DNA of 5,976 bases from an uncultured beta proteobacterium (GCA_903953145.1 CAJBIL010000231.1:1-5976), one strand, 5' to 3'; shown: positions 1 to 5,976, counted from the stretch's first letter. Program-made: numbers and translations. The notes: a model not told the origin generated them from the sequence alone.

Positions 1-1197
1 ACGCTGATCGGCCGGTTGCTCTTCGACACCAAGACCATCCTCGCCGACACGCTGCACGCCATCGCGCGCACCTCGGAGAAGCGCGGCATGGACGCCGTTG
101 ATCTTTCGCTGCTGACCGACGGCCTGCAAGCCGAGCGCGAGCAGGGCATTACCATCGACGTCGCCTACCGCTACTTCACAACCGGCACGCGCAAGTACAT
201 CATTGCCGACGCGCCAGGTCACGAGCAATACACGCGCAACATGGTGACGGCAGCCTCGACGGCCGACCTCGCCATCATCCTGATCGATGCACGCAAAGGC
301 GTATTGACGCAAACGCGCCGCCATTCCTACCTTGCGCATCTGGTCAATATTCCGCATGTGATCGTCGCCATCAACAAGATGGATCTGGTTGATTACGCAC
401 AGGAAACCTACGAGCAGATCAAGGCCGACTACATCGCCTTTGCCGCCAAGCTCGGTATTGCCGACGTGCGCTTCATCCCGATGTCGGCCCTGAACGGCGA
501 CATGATCGTTGATCGCGGCGAACGTCTCGACTGGTACGATGGCCCGACGCTGCTCGACATCCTCGAAGCCGCCCCCCCGGCGCACAACGCAGGCAGCGAG
601 AAATTCCGCTTCCCGGTGCAATACGTCTGCCGCCCGCAGGATTCGGCCAACCCCGAACTGCACGACTATCGCGGCTTCATGGGGCGCGTTGAATCCGGCG
701 AACTGGCGATCGGTGATGAAGTGACCGTCCTGCCCTCGGGCCTTGAAACGCGCGTCAAAGACATCCAGATGCTTGGAGAATCACTACCGCACGTCGTCGC
801 CGAACAATCGGTGACCATTCTGCTGGCTGATGAAATCGATATTTCACGCGGCGACATGATCGTTAAAACCAGCGAACTGCCGAATATCACCAAGCAGATC
901 GACGCCATGCTCTGCTGGCTCTCCGAGTCACCACTCGACCCGCGCCGCAAATATCTGATCCGTCACACCACGCGCGACAGCAAGGCGATGCTCGCCGGCA
1001 TCGACTTCCGCATGGACATCAACACCATGGAACGCCAGCCGGCCGAAAAACTGGCGATGAATGACATCGCCAAAGTCAGCTTCAAGCTGGCACAGCCGAT
1101 CTTTGCCGACCCTTACATCGAAAGCCGTGGCACGGGCGCTTTCATCGTGATCGATGAATCCAGCAACAATACGGTTGGCGCCGGGATGATCGTTTGA
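1..1197 (+). CDS. cysN: Sulfate adenylyltransferase subunit 1 (CysN), 5' partial
   Basis: GTPase subunit of ATP sulfurylase. With CysD it makes adenosine 5'-phosphosulfate from ATP and sulfate in the cytoplasm, with GTP hydrolysis driving the reaction. The frame is open from base 1. The first visible residues, TLIGRLLFDTK, normally follow the Walker A GKS, so only roughly the first 30 residues are missing; the TTG at 16 lies inside the P-loop helix and is not a start. In the 398 visible residues: switch I region EREQGITID (45-53), G3 DAPGH (70-74), G4 NKMD (125-128) and G5 SAL (162-164), then the two beta-barrel domains of the EF-Tu-like family, ending GTGAFIVID...GAGMIV. There is no APS kinase (CysC) domain at the C terminus, so this is the stand-alone form. 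cysD is expected just upstream, outside the window. The gene ends 40 bases before bioF with no clear terminator between them. Confidence 0.96.
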   Translation, partial: TLIGRLLFDTKTILADTLHAIARTSEKRGMDAVDLSLLTDGLQAEREQGITIDVAYRYFTTGTRKYIIADAPGHEQYTRNMVTAASTADLAIILIDARKGVLTQTRRHSYLAHLVNIPHVIVAINKMDLVDYAQETYEQIKADYIAFAAKLGIADVRFIPMSALNGDMIVDRGERLDWYDGPTLLDILEAAPPAHNAGSEKFRFPVQYVCRPQDSANPELHDYRGFMGRVESGELAIGDEVTVLPSGLETRVKDIQMLGESLPHVVAEQSVTILLADEIDISRGDMIVKTSELPNITKQIDAMLCWLSESPLDPRRKYLIRHTTRDSKAMLAGIDFRMDINTMERQPAEKLAMNDIAKVSFKLAQPIFADPYIESRGTGAFIVIDESSNNTVGAGMIV

Positions 1198-1237
1198 ACG
1201 CTGAGCAGTAACAAAACCGAACGCCCGTTTGAAGTGA

Positions 1238-2413
1238 ATGCCTGAATCCGGCACTTCCCGACTGATTGCCGCACTGTCTGCCGAACTTTTGGCAGCTGAT
1301 GCGGCCGGCCTGAAACGTCGTAGACGCAAGCTGGATGCGCCCTGTGGCCCGCTCGCTGTAGTGGATGGCCGGTCACTGATCAGCTTTTGCAGCAACGACT
1401 ATCTTGGCCTGGCCAACGATCCGGCGCTCATCGAAGCCGCATGCGCCGGCGCGAGAGCCTGGGGCGTCGGAAGTGGCGCCTCGCATCTGGTCAGCGGCCA
1501 TCTGGCACCGCACGAGGCGCTGGAGCAAGCGCTTGCCGCGTTCACCGGCTTCCCGCGCGCATTGCTCTTCTCAACGGGCTACATGGCCAACCTTGGCATC
1601 CTCCCGGCACTAGTCGGGCGGGGCGATACGGTATTTTCCGACCGGCTCAACCACGCTTCGCTGATTGACGCCGTGCAACTCTCGCGTGCCGACAGCCAGC
1701 GTTACCCGCATGGCGATCTAACGACGCTTGAACGCCAACTGGCAGCAAGTAAAGCCAGGCGCAAGCTCATTCTGACCGACGCCGTATTCAGCATGGATGG
1801 CGATCTGGCACCGCTACCTGCCTTGCTCGAACTGGCCGAACGCTTTGATGCCTGGCTCGTCATCGACGACGCTCACGGCTTCGGCGTACTCGGTACCCAG
1901 GGGCGCGGCAGCCTCGCCCACTTCCAGTTGCCTGCCGCACAACGTGTGATTTATATGGGCACGCTGGGCAAGGCGGCGGGCGCATCCGGCGCATTTGTCG
2001 CGGCTCATGAAGCAGTCATCGAGTGGCTGCTGCAACGTGCCCGAACCTATATTTTCACCACGGGTTCAAGCCCCATGATCGCCAGCGCGCTACTCGCCAG
2101 CCTCGACCTGATCGAGAACGGCGATGCCCGCCGCACGCGTTTGTGGCAGCTAACGGCGCAACTACGAGACGGGCTGGCAAACACGCGCTGGCAACTGCTG
2201 CCCTCACCGACCGCAATTCAGCCGGTAATGATCGGCGACAACTTCGAGACGCTGCGTGTGGCTAACGCGCTTTTTGAACGCGGCCTGTGGGTGCCGGCGA
2301 TCCGCCCGCCAACGGTCGCCAAAGGCAGCGCCCGCCTGCGCGTTTCACTCAGCGCAGCGCACACAACGGATCAGGTCGAACAACTGATCGATGCGTTAAA
2401 AGCACTGGCATGA
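1238..2413 (+). CDS. bioF: 8-amino-7-oxononanoate synthase (KAPA synthase)
   Basis: PLP-dependent enzyme of the alpha-oxoamine synthase family. It condenses pimeloyl-ACP (or pimeloyl-CoA) with L-alanine, releasing CO2, to form 8-amino-7-oxononanoate, the first step of biotin ring assembly. At 391 residues it is of normal length. Visible landmarks: FCSNDYLGL (50-58), GSGASHLVSG (78-87), the ring-stacking His139 in LNHAS, Asp210 and His213 in IDDAHG, and the PLP lysine Lys245 in GTLGKAAGASG; these line up with E. coli His133, Asp204, His207 and Lys236. The ATG at 1238 is preceded directly by an in-frame TGA (1235-1237), so no upstream start is possible. The Shine-Dalgarno match is poor: GAAGTG sits too close. 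The stop overlaps the bioH start as ATGA. No key residue is missing. Confidence 0.97.
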   Translation: MPESGTSRLIAALSAELLAADAAGLKRRRRKLDAPCGPLAVVDGRSLISFCSNDYLGLANDPALIEAACAGARAWGVGSGASHLVSGHLAPHEALEQALAAFTGFPRALLFSTGYMANLGILPALVGRGDTVFSDRLNHASLIDAVQLSRADSQRYPHGDLTTLERQLAASKARRKLILTDAVFSMDGDLAPLPALLELAERFDAWLVIDDAHGFGVLGTQGRGSLAHFQLPAAQRVIYMGTLGKAAGASGAFVAAHEAVIEWLLQRARTYIFTTGSSPMIASALLASLDLIENGDARRTRLWQLTAQLRDGLANTRWQLLPSPTAIQPVMIGDNFETLRVANALFERGLWVPAIRPPTVAKGSARLRVSLSAAHTTDQVEQLIDALKALA

Positions 2414-3327
2414 TCCTGAACAGCACCGGCAACGGCCCGGACATTGTGCTGCTGCACGGCTGGGGGCTAGGCAGCGCAGTCTGGGCACCCGTTGTCGACG
2501 CACTGGCCCAACGTTGCCGCGTACATTTAATTGATCTGCCCGGCTACAGCGGGCCTGTAACCCGCATGGATCAACAGTCTACGAACATGCATCGCCAGAA
2601 CCCGCATGAACAAACGATCCTGGCCAATGCCTGTGCTAGAACGCCATTTGATGCGCCTTCCAGAGCATCGACCGATTCCGTATCCACTTTTGTCAAAACC
2701 GCTGACGCCCTCAGCAACGCCCTGCCGGAAGACTGCATCCTGTGCGGCTGGTCACTCGGCGGCATGCTCGCGTTACAGGTTGCGATGCAGGCTGCGATTC
2801 AGACTGAAAATCAGGCCAGCTTACGCGCACCGCAACGCATCAAAGGGCTGATCCTGATCGCCGGCACACCCAGCTTCACGCAGCGGGCCGACTGGCCTCA
2901 CGCGCAACCCTCAAGCCTGCTTGACGCCTTCAGCGAAGCGGTACGCAACGATGCGGCCACGACCCTGCAACGCTTCATCGCCCTACTTAATCAGGGCGAC
3001 CTTCAGGCACGCGCACTGAGCCGGCAAATGACCCGGCTAGCGCTGGCCTCACCACTTCCTGATACCGACACCCTGCTCACCGGCCTGAGCTGGCTGCGCG
3101 ATGTTGATATCCGTGCGCAGCTGCCATCCATCAAGGCGCCCACCCTGCTCATCCACGGCGAACACGATCCGCTGATGCCCCTGGCTGCGGCACAATGGTT
3201 GAAAGACCAGTTGCCGAATGCCCGGCTTGAAGTGTTCCCCGCAACCGCACACACCCCCTTTCTCGCCGACCCGGTGCGCTTTGCCCGGCAAGCCAGCGAT
3301 TTCTGCCATGAAATCACTGCCCGCTAA
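2410..3327 (+). CDS. bioH: Pimeloyl-ACP methyl ester carboxylesterase (BioH), with insertions
   Basis: Alpha/beta hydrolase that demethylates pimeloyl-ACP methyl ester, ending the BioC-primed fatty acid cycle and freeing pimeloyl-ACP for BioF. The start is the ATG at 2410, sharing ATGA with the bioF stop. A longer in-frame opening begins at 2287 but lies inside bioF, whereas 2410 places the typical LLHGWGL motif at residues 14-20. Catalytic triad: Ser115 in GWSLGG, Asp253 in HGEHDPLMP and His281 in TAHTPF; the oxyanion region is HGWG (16-19). At 305 residues it is about 50 longer than E. coli BioH (256). Most of the excess lies between LPGYSG (43-48) and the serine motif (roughly residues 49-90), and a smaller excess lies just after the serine (about 125-140). 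The insertion is hydrophilic and lower in GC. The 3' end overlaps bioC by 20 bases. The gene context (bioF-bioH-bioC) supports BioH over a generic esterase. Confidence 0.9.
   Translation: MILNSTGNGPDIVLLHGWGLGSAVWAPVVDALAQRCRVHLIDLPGYSGPVTRMDQQSTNMHRQNPHEQTILANACARTPFDAPSRASTDSVSTFVKTADALSNALPEDCILCGWSLGGMLALQVAMQAAIQTENQASLRAPQRIKGLILIAGTPSFTQRADWPHAQPSSLLDAFSEAVRNDAATTLQRFIALLNQGDLQARALSRQMTRLALASPLPDTDTLLTGLSWLRDVDIRAQLPSIKAPTLLIHGEHDPLMPLAAAQWLKDQLPNARLEVFPATAHTPFLADPVRFARQASDFCHEITAR
2559..2608 (+). repeat. 10-base direct repeat inside the bioH insertion
   Basis: AACCCGCATG occurs at 2559-2568 and again at 2599-2608, 40 bases apart and in different reading frames (one within V-T-R-M, the other N-P-H). 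The sequences that follow each copy are only loosely alike. This may be the relic of a local duplication that enlarged BioH, or chance. Confidence 0.4.
2770..2817 (+). repeat. Four degenerate 12-base tandem units in bioH
   Basis: Successive units gcgttacaggtt, gcgatgcaggct, gcgattcagact and gaaaatcaggcc encode ALQV, AMQA, AIQT and ENQA (residues 121-136), each with Gln in the third place. Unit 2 matches unit 1 at 9 of 12 bases and unit 3 at 10 of 12; unit 4 is more diverged (7 of 12 to unit 3). The run lies just after the catalytic GWSLGG, in the helix that follows the nucleophile, and accounts for much of the second length excess over E. coli BioH. Confidence 0.65.
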
Positions 3328-4084
3328 GCAACGCATACGCGACGCCTTCGACCGCGCCGCCACCTCCTACGACACCGCCGCCGTGCTGCAAAGGCAAGTC
3401 TGCGAGCACCTGCTCGCCAGATTTGATCTACCGGAAAAACCAGCCACCCTGAGCATTCTCGATGCCGGTTGCGGCACCGGCTATGGCACGCGCCTGCTGC
3501 GTGCACGCTGGCCATCAGCGCACCTGAGCATCGTCGACTTCGCCCCGGCCATGCTTGATCTGGCGCGCAATGCGGCCGACACCTGCACCACGGCCGATAT
3601 CGAAGCACTCCCTTTTGACGAGCAAAGTTTCGATGTCTGGTGGTCCAGCCTGACCCTCCAGTGGTGCAACGCCGATACCGTATTCGCCGAAGCCGCACGC
3701 GTCCTTCGACCCCATGGCCGGCTAGCGGTCAGCACGCTCGGCCCGGGTACCTTCCGGGAATTACGCAGCGCTTTTGCCCGGGTGGACGACTATCGCCATA
3801 CGCTGCCCTTCAGCGAACCGGCAATGATCCGCCAGTCCCTGCAAAACGCCGGATTTTCAGGCATCTCACTCCAGCGTGAAACCCTGACCCAGCACTATCC
3901 CGACCTGAAAACACTGCTCCACGCCGTCAAAGCCATCGGCGCCAACCCCGTCGGCCCCGGTGCACGCAGCGGCATGATGGGACGAAACGCCTGGCAGTCA
4001 CTCGAAATAGCCTACGAACAACACCGTACGCCAGAAGGCCTGCCCGCAAGTTACGACGTGATTCTTGGCTACGCGGAACGATGA
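3308..4084 (+). CDS. bioC: Malonyl-ACP O-methyltransferase (BioC)
   Basis: SAM-dependent methyltransferase that methylates the free carboxyl of malonyl-ACP, so that fatty acid synthesis can elongate it to pimeloyl-ACP methyl ester. The 258 residues match the family length (E. coli 251). Landmarks: N-terminal AFDRAATSYD (13-22) and LQRQ (27-30), SAM motif I LDAGCGTG (51-58), acidic Asp77 after motif I, ADIEALPF (96-103), SSLTLQWC (113-120), STLGPGTF (142-149) and AVKAIGANP (206-214). The ATG at 3308 gives the usual BioC N terminus; an upstream in-frame ATG at 3218 lies deep inside bioH and would add a non-homologous leader, so I reject it. The overlap with bioH (20 bases) and the lack of a strong Shine-Dalgarno suggest coupled translation. 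Confidence 0.96.
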   Translation: MKSLPAKQRIRDAFDRAATSYDTAAVLQRQVCEHLLARFDLPEKPATLSILDAGCGTGYGTRLLRARWPSAHLSIVDFAPAMLDLARNAADTCTTADIEALPFDEQSFDVWWSSLTLQWCNADTVFAEAARVLRPHGRLAVSTLGPGTFRELRSAFARVDDYRHTLPFSEPAMIRQSLQNAGFSGISLQRETLTQHYPDLKTLLHAVKAIGANPVGPGARSGMMGRNAWQSLEIAYEQHRTPEGLPASYDVILGYAER

Positions 4085-4138
4085 GGATTAAGGTAATAAA
4101 ATACGCAAATCCGAACCTGCGCATGAAGTCATGCAATC

Positions 4139-4167
4139 TTGCCGGCCAGCTTTTCATCTCATTGGAT
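4139..4167 (+). promoter_or_regulatory. Weak sigma-70-like promoter candidate
   Basis: TTGCCG (4139-4144; 4 of 6 to TTGACA) and TTGGAT (4162-4167; 3 of 6 to TATAAT) are separated by 17 bases, upstream of the PEBP-like gene and its ribosome binding site. The match is poor and could be chance. It is listed only because the spacer is AT-rich and the gene looks like an independent expression unit. Confidence 0.15.
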
Positions 4168-4182
4168 TTCTCAACCACGCTC

Positions 4183-4189
4183 AAAGGAG
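4183..4189 (+). promoter_or_regulatory. Strong Shine-Dalgarno site of the PEBP-like gene
   Basis: AAAGGAG lies five bases before the ATG at 4195. This decides the start over the longer opening at 4081. It is the only strong Shine-Dalgarno site in the window; the bio genes have weak or coupled starts. Confidence 0.85.
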
Positions 4190-4194
4190 CAAAA

Positions 4195-4602
4195 ATGCGT
4201 TTCGCACTACTCGCAACACTTCTTACTGCCGCTATTCCAGCCTTCGCTCAATCAGGCCTTACCGTTGATTGGGACTGGAAAGTAGCGCATCGCTGCAACA
4301 ACACCTCGCCTGCGCTTAGTGTTTCCGGCGTTCCTGACGGAACAAAAAGTCTATCCGTTCAAATGAATGATCTTGATTACCAAAATAAGGATCACGGAGG
4401 CGGCAATGTTCCGCATGCTGGCGGATCAAGTGCTGCAATCCCGGAGGGTGAATTAAAAGCCAATTACCTTGGCCCATGCCCTAACAACTTTTCCAGTTTC
4501 GGCCACAGCTACCAAATTACGGTACGCGCTTTGGCGGCCGACGGCGCTGAGCTGGCCAAAGCCTTCAAGGCCAAGGATTTCTCAGCCCAAACCGCGAAGT
4601 AG
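4195..4602 (+). CDS. Secreted PEBP/YbhB-YbcL-like small protein
   Basis: A 135-residue protein with a Sec signal peptide: Met-Arg, a hydrophobic core LLATLLTAAIP, and a probable cleavage after AFA (16-18), leaving about 117 mature residues in the periplasm or outside. The mature part resembles bacterial phosphatidylethanolamine-binding (Raf kinase inhibitor-like) proteins: TSPALSVSGVPDGTKSLSV (37-55), then an acidic NDLDY (58-62) where the family has DPD, then HGGG (67-70), and later LGPCPNN (92-98) with GHSYQITVRAL (103-113), matching the family's GPCPP...H.Y.F.V.AL. Cys34 and Cys95 could form a disulfide. It is shorter than YbhB (about 158) and lacks the usual WVHW-type segment, so it is a divergent or compact member. 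Its ligand and role are unknown. At about 52% GC (hand count) it is poorer than its neighbours. It sits between bioC and bioD on the same strand, with no evident biotin function. Confidence 0.78.
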   Translation: MRFALLATLLTAAIPAFAQSGLTVDWDWKVAHRCNNTSPALSVSGVPDGTKSLSVQMNDLDYQNKDHGGGNVPHAGGSSAAIPEGELKANYLGPCPNNFSSFGHSYQITVRALAADGAELAKAFKAKDFSAQTAK

Positions 4603-4603
4603 A

Positions 4604-4626
4604 AAATCTGACGTGTTCTAAGATTT
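4604..4626 (+). other. Short AT-rich inverted repeat before bioD
   Basis: AAATCT (4604-4609) and AGATTT (4621-4626) can pair across an 11-base loop, between the PEBP-like stop and the bioD start. The stem is only six mostly A-T pairs with no T run, so it is not a convincing terminator. It could be chance. Confidence 0.2.
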
Positions 4627-4636
4627 CGCATCTCCT

Positions 4637-5308
4637 ATGCCAAAACCAACATCAAGCCCAGCCTGGTTCATCACCGGCACCGATACCGAAGTCGGCAAAA
4701 CCTTTATCGCCTGCGCGCTGTTGCACGCCCTGCGCAATCAGGGCCGGACGGCGCTCGGAATGAAGCCGGTGGCTGCGGGGCTGGATGTTGAGGGGAAAAA
4801 CGAGGATGTCGAACAATTGATTGCGGCTTCGTCAATCACGGCACCGCGCCAGTTGATCAATCCTTATGCCTTCAATGCTGCCGTTGCGCCGCACATTGCA
4901 GCTGCGGAAGAAGGCATTACCATCGAACTGGCGCAGATTGTTTCTGCCTTCAAGCAGTTGAGCGGGCTGGCTGATGCTGTACTGGTCGAAGGGGTGGGTG
5001 GTTTTTGTGTGCCGCTCGGCCCCGTCAGCGATACCGCAGATCTTGCTGTAGCACTCGATCTGCCGGTTATCCTGGTCGTTGGCCTGCGCCTCGGTTGCAT
5101 CAACCACGCCCTTTTGACCGAACAGGCCATTGCTGCACGCGGGCTAAAGCTGGCCGGCTGGGTGGCTAACGGGATAGACCCGGCGATGGCACGCGTTGAT
5201 GAAAATCTGGCCACTTTGAAAGCACGAATCAGCGCGCCACTGCTTGGCATCGTGCCTTACGGCACAACACCGGAAACCGCCGCACTGGCGCTCCGGCTGC
5301 CCGCTTAA
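4637..5308 (+). CDS. bioD: ATP-dependent dethiobiotin synthetase
   Basis: Cytoplasmic P-loop enzyme that carboxylates 7,8-diaminononanoate with CO2 and ATP and closes the ureido ring to give dethiobiotin, the BioB substrate. It has 223 residues, the normal length. Visible: Walker A GTDTEVGKT (14-22), Lys43 in MKPVAAG (E. coli Lys37), acidic Glu56-Asp57 in the metal/substrate region, LVEGVGGFCVPL (116-127) with Glu118, VILVVGLRLGCINHALLT (144-161), and Asn178 in GWVANG, near the nucleotide base in the family. The ATG at 4637 is the only possible start: an in-frame TAA lies at 4619-4621, and the five codons between are not starts. No Shine-Dalgarno is visible; CTCCT, the reverse sense, lies directly before the ATG. 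It probably completes the bio operon despite the intervening gene, 34 bases upstream. Its stop overlaps the stop of the converging kinase gene. Confidence 0.97.
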   Translation: MPKPTSSPAWFITGTDTEVGKTFIACALLHALRNQGRTALGMKPVAAGLDVEGKNEDVEQLIAASSITAPRQLINPYAFNAAVAPHIAAAEEGITIELAQIVSAFKQLSGLADAVLVEGVGGFCVPLGPVSDTADLAVALDLPVILVVGLRLGCINHALLTEQAIAARGLKLAGWVANGIDPAMARVDENLATLKARISAPLLGIVPYGTTPETAALALRLPA

Positions 5309-5976
5309 ACGAGCTCGGCCGATAGTACATCGGCAAACTTTTTAACAGCCAGTATCAGATCAGCAGTTAGCGAATCAGCGCCTTCGAGGCTACCGCGCCG
5401 GGCCAGATGTTCGAGTTGTTGCGCAAGCTCAGTACCTGCTTCCGCCGAGAACGTGGCGAGCAGGCCCTTGACGGTGTGTGCTTCACGTTCGAGCCTCGGC
5501 GCATCGCCCGCTGCCAGCGCTTGCTCAAGGGCGTGGATGTAATTTGCGCTATCACTCACAAACATCCCGGCCAGTGTCTGAAACAGGGACTCATCGTCGC
5601 CCAGCCGTTCGAGCACCTCGGCACGGTTGAAAGCCTTTTCTTCAGGAGCCGCCGGCAGCGGTATTGCCACCGCCATGGCGGCATCGGCACCGAGCGCTGC
5701 TGCAATCTGGGCAAATAATTCGTCCGGCTTCACCGGCTTGGAAACATAGCCGTCCATCCCCGCCGCCAGGCAACGTTCACGATCCCCCTGCATGGCGTTG
5801 GCAGTCATTGCAACAATCGGCAGGTGACGGCTTGCACTTGCCTTTTCGTTCGCCCGGATCAGCAACGTGGCCTCGATACCATCCATCACCGGCATCTGCA
5901 TATCCATCAGGACCAGATCAAAGGGCTCAACAGACAAGGCATCAAGGGCTTCCTGACCATTTGCAGCGATCACCAC
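5305..5976 (-). CDS. Hybrid sensor kinase or phosphorelay protein, C-terminal receiver + HPt domains, partial
   Basis: The C-terminal 223 residues of a protein whose 5' part lies beyond the right edge; the GTG at the edge is an internal valine. Residues 1-95 or so are a response-regulator receiver lacking its first strand and acidic pair: phospho-acceptor Asp25 in LMDMQMPVMDG, Thr58 in AMTAN, and Lys80 in SKPVKP. An Ala/Pro-rich linker (about 97-113) leads to an HPt domain (about 114-223) with phospho-His167 in AHTVKG. The ANGQEAL start and the REC-HPt order are typical of the tail of BarA/ArcB-type hybrid histidine kinases, which pass phosphate His-Asp-His to a separate regulator. The sensor and kinase domains would be upstream, outside the window, and a stand-alone REC-HPt protein cannot be excluded. 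There is no visible link to biotin. The stop shares TTAA with the bioD stop. Confidence 0.9.
   Translation of the reverse strand: MVIAANGQEALDALSVEPFDLVLMDMQMPVMDGIEATLLIRANEKASASRHLPIVAMTANAMQGDRERCLAAGMDGYVSKPVKPDELFAQIAAALGADAAMAVAIPLPAAPEEKAFNRAEVLERLGDDESLFQTLAGMFVSDSANYIHALEQALAAGDAPRLEREAHTVKGLLATFSAEAGTELAQQLEHLARRGSLEGADSLTADLILAVKKFADVLSAELV

Larger units (their letters stand above)
4085..4194 (+). other. AT-richer spacer between bioC and the PEBP-like gene
   Basis: This spacer of 110 bases is about 43% GC by hand count, against roughly 60% in the flanking bio genes. The frame of the downstream gene stays open back to an ATG at 4081 that overlaps the bioC stop. The 38 residues this would add are not a family N terminus, and they precede a clear signal peptide with its own ribosome binding site, so I treat the stretch as untranslated. 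I see no terminator-like GC-rich hairpin with a T run. It may hold a promoter for the small gene. Confidence 0.55.

Noticed and set aside
1198..1237. Possible terminator between cysN and bioF (AACG/CGTT pairing near 1220-1229)
   Set aside because: The stem is only four pairs with a two-base loop and no T run, so it is not a plausible terminator.
928..1395. Minus-strand opening of about 155 codons across the cysN-bioF junction
   Set aside because: It is antisense to two well-recognised genes, has no recognisable motif, and is expected by chance in GC-rich DNA.
2287..2409. Upstream extension of the bioH reading frame from an ATG at 2287
   Set aside because: It lies wholly within the bioF coding sequence, and the added residues do not resemble a hydrolase N terminus; the ATG at 2410 overlaps the bioF stop and gives the expected start.
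3218..3307. Upstream extension of the bioC reading frame from an ATG at 3218
   Set aside because: It covers the catalytic-histidine region of bioH in another frame; the ATG at 3308 gives the standard BioC N terminus.
3324..3698. Minus-strand, Arg-rich opening within bioC
   Set aside because: Its low-complexity Arg-rich translation is typical of a GC-rich shadow frame opposite a real gene.
4065..4102. Promoter made of TTGGCT (4065-4070) and TAAAAT (4097-4102)
   Set aside because: The 26-base gap is far outside the usual 16-18.
4081..4194. Longer start for the PEBP-like protein at 4081, overlapping the bioC stop
   Set aside because: The signal peptide and the AAAGGAG site point to 4195; the extra residues would bury the signal peptide inside the protein.
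5407..5718. Plus-strand opening opposite the kinase HPt region
   Set aside because: It is antisense to a clear REC-HPt coding frame, with no domain or ribosome site to support it.

Overview
The window is about 60% GC, densely packed and protein-coding throughout. It reads as a proteobacterial chromosome segment. The gene set bioF-bioH-bioC-bioD recalls the bioBFHCD operon of Pseudomonas. The stand-alone CysN and the protein sequences fit a betaproteobacterium, perhaps Rhodocyclales-like. That placement is an inference from sequence style, not a database match.

Layout: (1) 1-1197 (+) is the 3' part of cysN, the GTPase subunit of sulfate adenylyltransferase; the window opens just after its Walker A GKS. 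(2) 1238-2413 (+) bioF, 2410-3327 (+) bioH and 3308-4084 (+) bioC form a tightly overlapping biotin block. (3) 4085-4194 is an AT-richer spacer, followed by 4195-4602 (+), a small secreted PEBP/YbhB-like protein with its own strong ribosome binding site. (4) 4637-5308 (+) is bioD. (5) 5305-5976 (-) is the C-terminal end (receiver plus HPt domains) of a hybrid sensor kinase or related phosphorelay protein that runs off the right edge. It converges on bioD and overlaps it by four bases.

How the genes work together: BioC methylates malonyl-ACP so that it can enter fatty acid synthesis as a disguised primer. BioH removes the methyl group from pimeloyl-ACP methyl ester. BioF condenses pimeloyl-ACP with alanine to give KAPA. 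BioD closes the ureido ring of DAPA to give dethiobiotin. BioA and BioB are not in the window. CysN belongs to sulfate assimilation and the phosphorelay protein to signalling; neither has a demonstrated link to biotin.

The main oddities are the PEBP-like gene interrupting the biotin operon, a roughly 37-residue low-GC insertion in BioH before the catalytic serine, a run of 12-base tandem repeats in bioH just after the serine motif, and bioD/kinase stop codons that share one TTAA. I see no RNA genes, CRISPR array, insertion sequence or clear rho-independent terminator. I do not see a convincing previously undescribed system: most of the window is well-known metabolism with local peculiarities.
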